Shown one piece after another: positions 54,771-62,274 of a DNA stretch of 64,000 nucleotides. The DNA is taken from positions 30,591-94,590 of the IMG/VR virus record IMGVR_UViG_3300017767_000001; one strand, written 5' to 3'. Every line of letters begins with the position of its first letter. Position 1 is the first letter of the stretch. The notes under the pieces were generated by a model. It did not search any database and was not told where the DNA came from. It saw nothing but the letters and a program-made list of their open reading frames with translations. The translations under genes were made by a program, and so were the position numbers. The stretch is from a virus.

Positions 54771-55689
54771 CTATTATGTTTGGTATTTGCGCTTCTGAGA
54801 TTTCTAGTATATATGTTAAATATTCAACTAACTCTTCTTCAAGAGTCATTTCATTATCTATAATTAAAGTTGCTTCTGTATTTCTCTTTACTACTTTTTT
54901 GTCTAAGAGATCATTATTTTTTACATTGGCAAGCTCTTGCATATCTCCTTCAATCTCATAAATCGTATGGTGATAGTTGGTAGGAACCATTTCACTTGGA
55001 TCTGATACAGTTTTTCGTATCAATTGCGGAAGATCAAAAGGCTCCCATATCCAAGACCAATCGTTTGGATTTATAAGCAAATATCCTGTTTTAACTTCTG
55101 TTCTATGAAAAGAAGTTGTCATAGGAGACCCGGGGTACACAATATTTCTTTGAGTATTACTATGTGCATGTAGATCTCCTGCAAATACTATGGGAAAATC
55201 CTCGAACCTGTCTAAGTCCACCTCTGGCTTGACGTGTGGAGGTATTTCTCCTCGTACATGAGTAAAGAGTGGTGCTGTTGATATAAATTTTTCAATGCTT
55301 CCTTCTCTGTGGAGATCGGCGTAAGGAAGAATACTAAAACCAAGATCGGAATCATAATATGAAATATCCGCTATTTTTACAAGAGGGTTTATATCTCTAG
55401 TTACTTGTTTAAGTTGAGTAAAGAAGGTTTTATTTTTCTTTGTAGCTTCATGATTACCGTCATAGATAAGAGTTGGAATCCCTACTTCCCGAATAAACGA
55501 GAAGTAGAGTTCCAGTTCCTCCATGTTAGGCAGACGGTCAAAAAGATCACCACCAATAATATGCATTTCGCATTGCTTTTCGAGACTATGTATTTGCTCG
55601 AAGAATAATCCGTAGCGGTTAAGTGCCCACTCTTTGGGCACATTCTTCTGACCTAGCTTTATGTGCCAGTCTGCCGTAAATAAAATCAT
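54730..55689 (-). CDS. SbcD/Mre11-like nuclease subunit (T4 gp47-like)
   Basis: The 319-residue product has all calcineurin-like phosphoesterase motifs in order: D-x-H (ADWH), GGDLFD, DGNHE, TH (LFTHVRGE) and GDLHAHS. The C-terminal 100 residues are the capping or partner-binding part. It forms a complex with the SbcC-like protein encoded next. The start overlaps the SSB stop as ATGA. Confidence 0.92.
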   Translation of the reverse strand: MILFTADWHIKLGQKNVPKEWALNRYGLFFEQIHSLEKQCEMHIIGGDLFDRLPNMEELELYFSFIREVGIPTLIYDGNHEATKKNKTFFTQLKQVTRDINPLVKIADISYYDSDLGFSILPYADLHREGSIEKFISTAPLFTHVRGEIPPHVKPEVDLDRFEDFPIVFAGDLHAHSNTQRNIVYPGSPMTTSFHRTEVKTGYLLINPNDWSWIWEPFDLPQLIRKTVSDPSEMVPTNYHHTIYEIEGDMQELANVKNNDLLDKKVVKRNTEATLIIDNEMTLEEELVEYLTYILEISEAQIPNIIGVFNDYSAKITME

Positions 55690-56309
55690 GTCAAGTCAAA
55701 CTCTTCACCTAGTTCTTCGTCAACATCTGCTGCCTCTTCTCGAATCTCATCGAGCAACTTCTTTTGTGCATCCGGCGTAGGACGAGGCATAACATCATCC
55801 ATTGACTTTAGCTCAGAGATAGCTGTCATCTCATCTTCACCAAGAGCTCGCTGCTTGCACTTCAAGACTTGGAGTTGATACTCTACATTGTAGGGCAGAG
55901 GTCCAGTCTTTACTCGCTTGAACTTAACATCCCATCCGCTTTCGGGATCTGTAGGATCGCCCAAGTCTTCTGCTGCTGTAAGAATAGCTTCAAAGAGCTT
56001 CTTCTTGAGATTGATAATCTTGACTTCTCCTTGGTCAAGACACTGCATAGCATAGCTCCAGCCACACTTTAGATCAGGATAGTACTCACGTACCCAATCC
56101 TTTTCCATGTTGTTGAATCGCTCTTCGTTGCGATCAAAAGAAAGACACTCAAAAGGAATGTTCTTTCCGTTCTTACCTTCTAGCCAGTAGACATACCGTG
56201 CGAGTACGTCGCCTACGAGACGAACTTCATTGTCCCCGTCACGATATGAATAAGATGTAATGCTAGACTTCTTTGCGCCGCCTGCGGCTTTGTTAAATGA
56301 TAGTGCCAT
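55686..56309 (-). CDS. Single-stranded DNA-binding protein, gp32-like
   Basis: The 207-residue product follows the gp32-like pattern of marine phages: a basic N terminus, an OB-fold core with many aromatic residues (YSYRDGDNEVRLVGD, YWLEGKNGKNIPFECLSFD), and a strongly acidic C-terminal tail (DVDEELGEEFDLT) for recruiting replication proteins. T4 gp32 has a zinc finger; the pattern is not seen here. It lies directly downstream of a promoter-driven small gene, and upstream of sbcDC, matching a role in recombination and replication. Confidence 0.87.
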   Translation of the reverse strand: MALSFNKAAGGAKKSSITSYSYRDGDNEVRLVGDVLARYVYWLEGKNGKNIPFECLSFDRNEERFNNMEKDWVREYYPDLKCGWSYAMQCLDQGEVKIINLKKKLFEAILTAAEDLGDPTDPESGWDVKFKRVKTGPLPYNVEYQLQVLKCKQRALGEDEMTAISELKSMDDVMPRPTPDAQKKLLDEIREEAADVDEELGEEFDLT

Positions 56310-56635
56310 TAGTGTAATTTCTCCTTTGGGACTTCTTCATATATAAAGTGAATTGTATCATCTTCTATACGAAGTAGACTGTTATCTTTGAAAAGTTCGT
56401 AATCTAGATCCACAAGATATGTATCCAGATCTATTTTCCCAGTTGCTGAATAGTCCGAAATTGGACGTAAAGAGCACAACGCGATATACTGGGCTATCTC
56501 GCGGTACTCGTGTTTATATGCATTGAATAAAAGAATGTCCGGGTGAAGCATAAAAGACTCCCCGTCAAAAGATTTCTTACTTAACTCGAAGATAGGGTCG
56601 TACTTGTTTTCAGGCACTAATTTTGCAGTAATCAT
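56309..56635 (-). CDS. Small protein upstream of SSB
   Basis: The frame is open from 56761, but a perfect promoter (56711-56739) would start RNA near 56704, downstream of the ATGs at 56761 and 56710. The first usable ATG is at 56635, giving 108 residues starting MITAKLVPENKYDPIF. It is acidic, with many Tyr, Leu and Ile, and has no recognised family. The stop overlaps the SSB start as TAATG. If a start further upstream were used from a read-through mRNA, a 150-residue form would result. Confidence 0.65.
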   Translation of the reverse strand: MITAKLVPENKYDPIFELSKKSFDGESFMLHPDILLFNAYKHEYREIAQYIALCSLRPISDYSATGKIDLDTYLVDLDYELFKDNSLLRIEDDTIHFIYEEVPKEKLH

Positions 56636-56710
56636 TTTAAAGATAATAAATATAGTAAAAGTATTGCCATCGGCTACTTCGAAGATTTTATTCCAATCAT
56701 ATAACAACAT

Positions 56711-56739
56711 ATTATACACACATTTGAAGTAAATGTCAA
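56711..56739 (-). promoter_or_regulatory. Perfect-consensus sigma70-type promoter inside the helicase 3' end
   Basis: On the minus strand TTGACA (56739-56734) and TATAAT (56716-56711) are separated by 17 bases. The -35 box overlaps the last bases and stop codon of the UvsW-like helicase gene. It would drive the small gene, SSB, sbcD, sbcC, nucleases and nrdAB. Confidence 0.9.
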
Positions 56740-58040
56740 GAACTATTTTTTGTGGCTCCAAGCTCTTTAATAGAATACCCTTGTTTCATATAGTATCCCA
56801 TACGATTAGAAGCTTGACGAGTTGCAGTTTTTCCTTTAAGATGAATATCAACAATTACAGGGTCTCGTTTTCCCTCTTGCTCTCGTATAACTCTTCCGAT
56901 GAGCTGGGTGAGGAGGGGTTCGTTGTTGATAGGGGTACCGAGTATAAGGACAGAGAGGGAATTGACTGAAATCCCCTCACTAAAGATCGCTTGAGTACCA
57001 AAAAGTATTTCTTTATTTCCATAATTTATCTCATCAATGAGGCTTTCGCGCTCTTCGTGGGGCACTTCCCCTGTTACACAAATTGCTTTTTCTCCTACTA
57101 AGTGTGCACAAGTCTTAAGAAAGTGCACGCGATCTGATACTACAAGTACCTTATGCCCTCGTGCTGCATAGTAGGATGCAAGTAACGAGACACTATGAAC
57201 ATATTCCTCATTGTTTGCCAGGTTGTTTACCCGATTTGCCCATGGAATATTTGCACCATCCATAAAGCGTACTTCCGAGCGATAAATATCAATGCTCGGA
57301 GTCATAAAATTTTCTTTCGGAGGTTGAAACAGTTTGCTACCAAAGTAGTCACGAAAGACTACATGCTTTCCATCTTTTCGCTCGATTGTGCCACTCAGTC
57401 CGATTTTGTACCGTGCGTGACTACTGTCAATAATTTTTGAAAACGTTGGCGAAGATACGTGATGCATTTCGTCCAAGATAATTGTTCCAAAAAGTTTTCG
57501 AATTCGATCGATGTTTCTGTAGAGTGTTTGGGTATTACCAACCACAATACAAGGATCGGTATTCCAACTACCACTACCAATAATCCCTGGAGTAATTCCA
57601 TATACTTTTTCTACCTCCTTTGCCCATTGATTTCTCAAGGGAACAGTGTGTGTAATTACTAATGTTTTTTGTCCTAGCTTTCCTGCGATTGCAAGACCTG
57701 TAAATGTTTTTCCCCAACTTACCCACGCATTGATGATACTGCTATCGTCGAGTTCGTCATAGACGGCTTGTTGAGATTCGCGGAGTACAAACTGAAACTC
57801 AGGAAAATCAACAGGAACCATAACCCTCTTGTCCACCATTTCATACGCATTTGGTATTAGATCTCCTCGTCCGATTGGTATTGATACCAGATTTTCGCGC
57901 ACCCGCTGCAGATTCTTAATAATGATCGGAGGATCATTAGGATTCTGAGGTGCTATTTTGTACGTTAATTCCTTGGATAACTTCTCACGAAGTTCCAAGT
58001 TTGCGTCCATGTAAATACGATTACTAAGTACTGCTTTCAT
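56736..58040 (-). CDS. SF2 DNA helicase, UvsW-like
   Basis: The 434-residue product has a superfamily 2 helicase core: a modified Walker A in WVSWGKTFTG, a DEMH box, an SGT motif III, and a QLIGRVIRE motif VI. About 110 residues precede the core, as in T4 UvsW, which branch-migrates recombination intermediates and unwinds R-loops. It lies between replication and recombination genes. The start (58040) overlaps the stop of a 22-residue upstream ORF as ATGA. Confidence 0.88.
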   Translation of the reverse strand: MKAVLSNRIYMDANLELREKLSKELTYKIAPQNPNDPPIIIKNLQRVRENLVSIPIGRGDLIPNAYEMVDKRVMVPVDFPEFQFVLRESQQAVYDELDDSSIINAWVSWGKTFTGLAIAGKLGQKTLVITHTVPLRNQWAKEVEKVYGITPGIIGSGSWNTDPCIVVGNTQTLYRNIDRIRKLFGTIILDEMHHVSSPTFSKIIDSSHARYKIGLSGTIERKDGKHVVFRDYFGSKLFQPPKENFMTPSIDIYRSEVRFMDGANIPWANRVNNLANNEEYVHSVSLLASYYAARGHKVLVVSDRVHFLKTCAHLVGEKAICVTGEVPHEERESLIDEINYGNKEILFGTQAIFSEGISVNSLSVLILGTPINNEPLLTQLIGRVIREQEGKRDPVIVDIHLKGKTATRQASNRMGYYMKQGYSIKELGATKNSS

Positions 58041-58105
58041 ATAATAAGTACATACAATATTAATAGTACTATAACTACTATGTCTAGTCTTTGACTAAGT
58101 TTCAT
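58037..58105 (-). CDS. 22-residue predicted membrane microprotein
   Basis: An ORF of 22 codons starts at 58105 and encodes a short polar N terminus (MKLSQRLD), then 14 almost uninterrupted hydrophobic residues (IVVIVLLILYVLII). Its ATG overlaps the stop of the preceding 164-residue gene (ATGA at 58105-58102), and its TGA overlaps the helicase ATG (ATGA at 58040-58037). The same coupling joins other gene pairs in this operon. It fills the only visible gap between the two flanking genes. The peptide could be a single-pass membrane protein. Expression is not proven. Confidence 0.6.
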   Translation of the reverse strand: MKLSQRLDIVVIVLLILYVLII

Positions 58106-58596
58106 ACTTTTCTTCTTGTATCTTTTAGTTTAGTTTCTGAATAATCATATAGAAGCCAAGGTCTGGCTCCGTTATGCAAAACTCCTGCATACTGTATTTC
58201 TGAAGGAGGAGGCCGGGGTACGATAAAAGGTTTTTTAATTCCATGTAAGTGTAGTCTTGACACTTTTGTTAAGTTTTCTATTCTTTCTATTTTGTAGTAA
58301 GATAGCTTTAAGAAGTTAGTTTTTTCGTATTCAAAAATAGCTCCCATACTATCTATAAAATGCTTCTTACTTGACTTTATTATACCCGTTAAATCTGTTA
58401 TTTTGTATTTTATAGGAAATAAATTTGTATGAGGAGTTTGTAATCTTCTTATGCCTAAGCTGGCTCCTTTCATATTTTTATCATCCAATATTTTATCATC
58501 CAAAAACAATAATCCATCCTGCCCATACCAATTACCTGAAGGCAGAGCATAGGCAGGAAAAGTAACTAAACGTATATCTCTATATGTGATCGCCAT
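58102..58596 (-). CDS. Hypothetical protein downstream of DNA polymerase
   Basis: The 164-residue product is basic and Tyr/Leu/Lys-rich, with a Pro-rich segment (FIVPRPPPSEIQYAGVL) near the end. Its start lies 17 bases inside the polymerase gene. No family is recognised. Coupling to the polymerase suggests a replication-linked role. Confidence 0.65.
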   Translation of the reverse strand: MAITYRDIRLVTFPAYALPSGNWYGQDGLLFLDDKILDDKNMKGASLGIRRLQTPHTNLFPIKYKITDLTGIIKSSKKHFIDSMGAIFEYEKTNFLKLSYYKIERIENLTKVSRLHLHGIKKPFIVPRPPPSEIQYAGVLHNGARPWLLYDYSETKLKDTRRKV

Positions 58597-60847
58597 AAAG
58601 TTTACTAAACTTACCCATCGAGTAATCTTCCCCTATTTCAAAGTCACAGCCGACAGGAGCTCCTGTAATATATACACCCCTGTCCATTTGAACAAATCTA
58701 CGAAGATGCTCTGAGTAGAAATCAATTTCATCTTCTGGCACTTCCGCAAGAATCGAGTCATGGACTAAAGCAAAGATTTTAGACTTCATTTTTTGCCCTT
58801 TTATAAACTCTCCCATATCAATAGCTCCGAGTAAGTTAATATCACTAGCAGCAGACTGAACCAAGAAATTAAGACCAGACCTAACGCTATGACCTCGTAT
58901 GCCTTGATCGGTACTTTTAACATTTGGTAATCTCCTCTTGCGCCCAAAATGACTGTAAGTGAAGCCATTTGTTAAAATAAATTTTTGATTTTTTTCTATC
59001 CATGCTTTTAGCCTATGAAACGCAGCAAAGTAATCATTAATAACTTCTGCTGCTTCGTTCTTGGAGAAGAATTTTCCACTATCTTTTGTGACTTGTTCGC
59101 TAATCTTGGCGGGCCCTGCACCATACATAATACCAAAGGTAACAGCCTTTGCTGCTTGTCTTCGATCCGCATATAGTTCTGCTACTTCTTCTACAGCGCA
59201 GGGCAGTCTAAATACTTTATGTGCAATTGTACTGTGAAAGTTTCCTCCACTACGAAATACATCCATTAGAGCTTCGTCTTTTGCTAGCACTGCAGCCACG
59301 TATACTTCAGCCGTAGTCAAATCCATGGCAACTATTTTATGGCCTGCCGATGCTTTAATACATCCCTTAACAGTAGGATTATCCCTAGGCAACTGCTGCA
59401 TATTTAACTTACCAGAAGAACTGAGACGACCACTAGTAGTACCATGCAGATTAAAGCCTGTACGAAGGTGAGAATCTCTATCCAATTGAGGTATGATCTT
59501 GTCAAGATAAGTATTTTTGATTTTAGATTTTTGTCGTATGTCCAAGATAAGTTGCGGTACAGGTGATTGAAGGCTGAGTTCCTTGAGCACTTCCGCGTCA
59601 GTAGAGTCTGCGCCCGTGCCAGTCTTTTTTCCAGTCGGTTTGAGGCCCAAATAATCAAACATAAGACCACGAAGCTGAACGGTAGAGTTAGGATTAAAAG
59701 ATTTTCCATTTAATTCTTCAAACCTCCGTATTTTATCATTCTCATAAAGCGTAGAGATAGCATTATCAATGTCTGTCTGCATTGCTTCTTGGGCAAACAA
59801 CAGTCTAGTTCTATCAAATGGAACACCATTATCCTGAGTATCAATTAAGAATCTAGTTCCAGGAATTAAGATATTATCATATACACTCTTTAGTTTTTTA
59901 TTAGTTTTTACAACGAGCAACTTTTCATATAGCAAGAAAGTAACTACAGCATCCATAGCTGCATAAGTTTTCATAACTTCAAAAGGAATACTATCCCAAG
60001 TAAATTGATCCTTGAGAACTCCATGCTCTTTTCTGTACTGAGCAATCCAATCATACATTGGCTTCTCATAGTCTCCGTACTTAGTATGCTTGATTGCGAG
60101 CTGCTTTAGACCGTGACCACCTGGGTTTTCATCCACAAGATAGTGTAGTAACATAGTATCTTCAAACTGAGGAAACTTAAAGTGAAAGTGATACTCAAAG
60201 AATGCCATATCAAACTTGGCATTGTGAAATACTACGGTTTTTTGATTAAATAAAGTTTGTAAAAGTGACTCAGTGCTGTCATCAAAGCAGTCGGTATCAA
60301 TATAAGCCCCGCACTTGCCATTATAACTAAGACTAATCCCCAACATATAGCCATCTCTAGGGTATAGCCCAGTAGTCTCAGAGTCGAGAGCAACGTATCT
60401 GCATGGATCTTTGATGGCACGACGAATAAATTCATTTGCCTCCTCCGTATCTTGAATACCAAAGGCGATACTATCATCAATAACTGCATCCTCTAATTCG
60501 CCTGAGATATATCCATGAATACTTTCTACACTTTCGTCCCAAGCTTTCTTTGCTTCGGGTTTAAATGCAAGCATAGCAGGACTAATAACAGGCAGGAATT
60601 TCTTATCTACCTTTTTACCTGAGTATTCTTGAACTGAATTTACAGTAGTAAAATGTTTCACTGGCTCAGAGCCAACGAGGACTAGCCAGTCATAAGAATC
60701 TATATCTATTTCAATATCAGTATCCCGCTTTAAGATTCTTTTAATTGTCGGGTCTGAACACAACTGATATTGGTCAAAGTCAAAATCAAAGTATTGTCCA
60801 TACTTAATTTTGCTAGGTTGTTTCTCAACAATAGCTACCTTAGCCAT
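58580..60847 (-). CDS. DNA polymerase, family A, with 3'-5' exonuclease
   Basis: The 755-residue product has a proofreading domain: ExoI D155-x-E157 (ALDSETTG), ExoII N209/D213 (FHNAKFD) and ExoIII Y295/D299 (YAAMD). The polymerase domain has motif A D509...E514, motif B R563...K567...F571...Y575 (RQAAKAVTFGIMYG) and motif C H696-D697-S698 in ALVHDSILAEVPED. The position equivalent to E. coli Phe762 is Phe. The usual motif C Glu is replaced by Ser. There is no 5' nuclease domain; a separate FEN gene lies downstream. It is the replicative polymerase of this phage. It overlaps the primase stop by 8 bases. Confidence 0.95.
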   Translation of the reverse strand: MAKVAIVEKQPSKIKYGQYFDFDFDQYQLCSDPTIKRILKRDTDIEIDIDSYDWLVLVGSEPVKHFTTVNSVQEYSGKKVDKKFLPVISPAMLAFKPEAKKAWDESVESIHGYISGELEDAVIDDSIAFGIQDTEEANEFIRRAIKDPCRYVALDSETTGLYPRDGYMLGISLSYNGKCGAYIDTDCFDDSTESLLQTLFNQKTVVFHNAKFDMAFFEYHFHFKFPQFEDTMLLHYLVDENPGGHGLKQLAIKHTKYGDYEKPMYDWIAQYRKEHGVLKDQFTWDSIPFEVMKTYAAMDAVVTFLLYEKLLVVKTNKKLKSVYDNILIPGTRFLIDTQDNGVPFDRTRLLFAQEAMQTDIDNAISTLYENDKIRRFEELNGKSFNPNSTVQLRGLMFDYLGLKPTGKKTGTGADSTDAEVLKELSLQSPVPQLILDIRQKSKIKNTYLDKIIPQLDRDSHLRTGFNLHGTTSGRLSSSGKLNMQQLPRDNPTVKGCIKASAGHKIVAMDLTTAEVYVAAVLAKDEALMDVFRSGGNFHSTIAHKVFRLPCAVEEVAELYADRRQAAKAVTFGIMYGAGPAKISEQVTKDSGKFFSKNEAAEVINDYFAAFHRLKAWIEKNQKFILTNGFTYSHFGRKRRLPNVKSTDQGIRGHSVRSGLNFLVQSAASDINLLGAIDMGEFIKGQKMKSKIFALVHDSILAEVPEDEIDFYSEHLRRFVQMDRGVYITGAPVGCDFEIGEDYSMGKFSKLYGDHI

Positions 60848-61673
60848 ATAGTTTATTCCTTAATTTATCAACTTGTGTTTGTGACAACGATCCTGCATCT
60901 GCATATTTATCTCCAAAAGCAATGTTTCTTGTACTTATATCTACTTCTTCACATAGTTTTCTTATTGCTTCTGAGCCTTTCTGTCCTGCTTCATCATTGT
61001 CTAAAAATACATCTATTCTTTGTATGCCCTGTACAGATAATACTTGTAACTTTTCTGTAGTTACATTCTTTACTCCAAAGCAGCATACCGCATTTGTCAG
61101 TCCTTTGTCGTGTAAATTTATAACATCAAAGATTCCCTCTACCAGTACAATGGTGTCGTGTATTGGTTCTACTACAGGGAACAAGGGCAACTTTACCCCT
61201 GGAGGACTGAACAAATATTTTGGTGTTTGATCTGTTGTTGTTCTTGATTGAAATGCAATAACTCTACCCGATCTGTCTCGTATTGGGAAACAGATTCTAC
61301 CGTTGAAGTCTTTACCTGAATGTATAAAGGCTTCGAAATCTTTATAAGTTTCTGGACGAATGTTTCGCCAGTTTCCTACGTACGGAGCATAACCCTCTGG
61401 CATAGAGAGTCCTACTCCTTCTAATCTTTTTTCTTGTATTTTCTTTTTCAAAAGCTGCCGCCGTAATTCCATTTTATCTGCTTTTTCTCCGAAGTGCTTA
61501 AAGATGCTACCTTTATAGCCGCAGGAAAAACAGTTAAAAATGCCTGTGATTTGATCCACTCTCATACTAGGGTTGCGATCATCGTGTTCAGGGTTCAAAC
61601 AACGAACAACAAAGTCTTTCCCCTTTGGTATGAAAGGAATATCTTTAGTGCTAAGTAAATCTTCTACGTTCAT
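60840..61673 (-). CDS. DNA primase, DnaG type
   Basis: The 277-residue product has a CHC2 zinc-binding motif (C25, H30, C48, C51) followed by a TOPRIM domain with VLVEGIFDV and DVFLDNDEAGQKG. Between them is the RNA polymerase region with FQSRTTTDQTPKYLFSPPG. It is compact, as in T4 gp61-like or T7 primase domains, and carries no helicase part; the DnaB-like helicase is separate. It overlaps the 77-residue gene upstream as TAATG. Confidence 0.93.
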   Translation of the reverse strand: MNVEDLLSTKDIPFIPKGKDFVVRCLNPEHDDRNPSMRVDQITGIFNCFSCGYKGSIFKHFGEKADKMELRRQLLKKKIQEKRLEGVGLSMPEGYAPYVGNWRNIRPETYKDFEAFIHSGKDFNGRICFPIRDRSGRVIAFQSRTTTDQTPKYLFSPPGVKLPLFPVVEPIHDTIVLVEGIFDVINLHDKGLTNAVCCFGVKNVTTEKLQVLSVQGIQRIDVFLDNDEAGQKGSEAIRKLCEEVDISTRNIAFGDKYADAGSLSQTQVDKLRNKLYG

Positions 61674-61906
61674 TAACAGTCCGGATCAAAAGATGCCCAC
61701 TCATCCATTTCGGTAGGCTCGTCATAATCTTCATCAATACTACACAGCCACGGTCCGCTGTCTGGCTCGGAGTACCACCAGTCTTCTTCTAGAGCATTAG
61801 GACATCGTACAGGATTGCCATTGCTATATCCGTCCCCTTCTAAAGTTTCTCCACAGTTAGGGCAAGTATCACGAGTATTCCAATGTTCCATAAGTGCGTC
61901 GTGCAT
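61673..61906 (-). CDS. Small acidic zinc-ribbon-like protein
   Basis: The 77-residue product has a CPNC pair near the start and further Cys in RCPN and WLC, so a small zinc ribbon is possible. The C-terminal half is strongly acidic. It lies between the 98-residue gene (TAATG) and the primase (TAATG). No family name. Confidence 0.65.
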   Translation of the reverse strand: MHDALMEHWNTRDTCPNCGETLEGDGYSNGNPVRCPNALEEDWWYSEPDSGPWLCSIDEDYDEPTEMDEWASFDPDC

Positions 61907-62202
61907 TATCTTCTCATCCTCGCTAAATCTTTCATTTCTTCTTCGTTGATAATTGGTATCGCATTAGATTTATGCATGGTTCCGATACCCTTAACGAGGG
62001 TTCCCGTATATTGCAGGCTTTCCACCCTAGCGGCAACTCCAGTTGTGTCGGGAGCTGAGGGGTACTCAGGCATACACCTGCGGTAATTAACTCGTTGAGG
62101 CTCATGAATACCCCCTCTCGTGCTAACCTTAGTTTTTCGCGCATAACTACGCTTCTTTCTTCCCGTGACATCATAGCGTAACGATCCATATACCATCCCC
62201 AT
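61906..62202 (-). CDS. Small conserved phage protein
   Basis: The open frame extends to 62262, but the promoter at 62234-62262 starts RNA near 62227. The ATG at 62202 (MGMVYGSLRYDV) is therefore chosen, giving 98 residues, with GGGAG 10 bases upstream; the ATG at 62196 is a second choice. The C-terminal part (QYTGTLVKGIGTMHKSNA, then DLARMRR) resembles small proteins I recall from marine phages, with no known function. An overlapping frame (ATG 62228) was rejected. It is the first gene of the transcript that includes primase and polymerase. Confidence 0.75.
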   Translation of the reverse strand: MGMVYGSLRYDVTGRKKRSYARKTKVSTRGGIHEPQRVNYRRCMPEYPSAPDTTGVAARVESLQYTGTLVKGIGTMHKSNAIPIINEEEMKDLARMRR

Positions 62203-62233
62203 ATATAAAAAACTCCCATCAATTTCAAGATAT

Positions 62234-62262
62234 ATTATACATGAAAATGACAGGAGTGTCAA
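62234..62262 (-). promoter_or_regulatory. Perfect-consensus sigma70-type promoter for the primase-polymerase genes
   Basis: On the minus strand TTGACA (62262-62257) and TATAAT (62239-62234) are separated by 17 bases. It lies in the short gap after the helicase stop (62275) and before the start at 62202. Confidence 0.92.
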
Positions 62263-62274
62263 GGAATATTTTTA

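Noticed and set aside
55666-55694. Minus-strand TTGACA at the SSB gene 3' end
   Set aside because: No -10 box at the right distance; it is only part of the coding sequence.
61932-62228. Alternative minus-strand ORF of 98 codons overlapping the small gene at 61906-62202
   Set aside because: It overlaps almost entirely with a frame whose product has a familiar conserved C terminus and a TAATG junction with the next gene. This one has atypical composition and no coupling.
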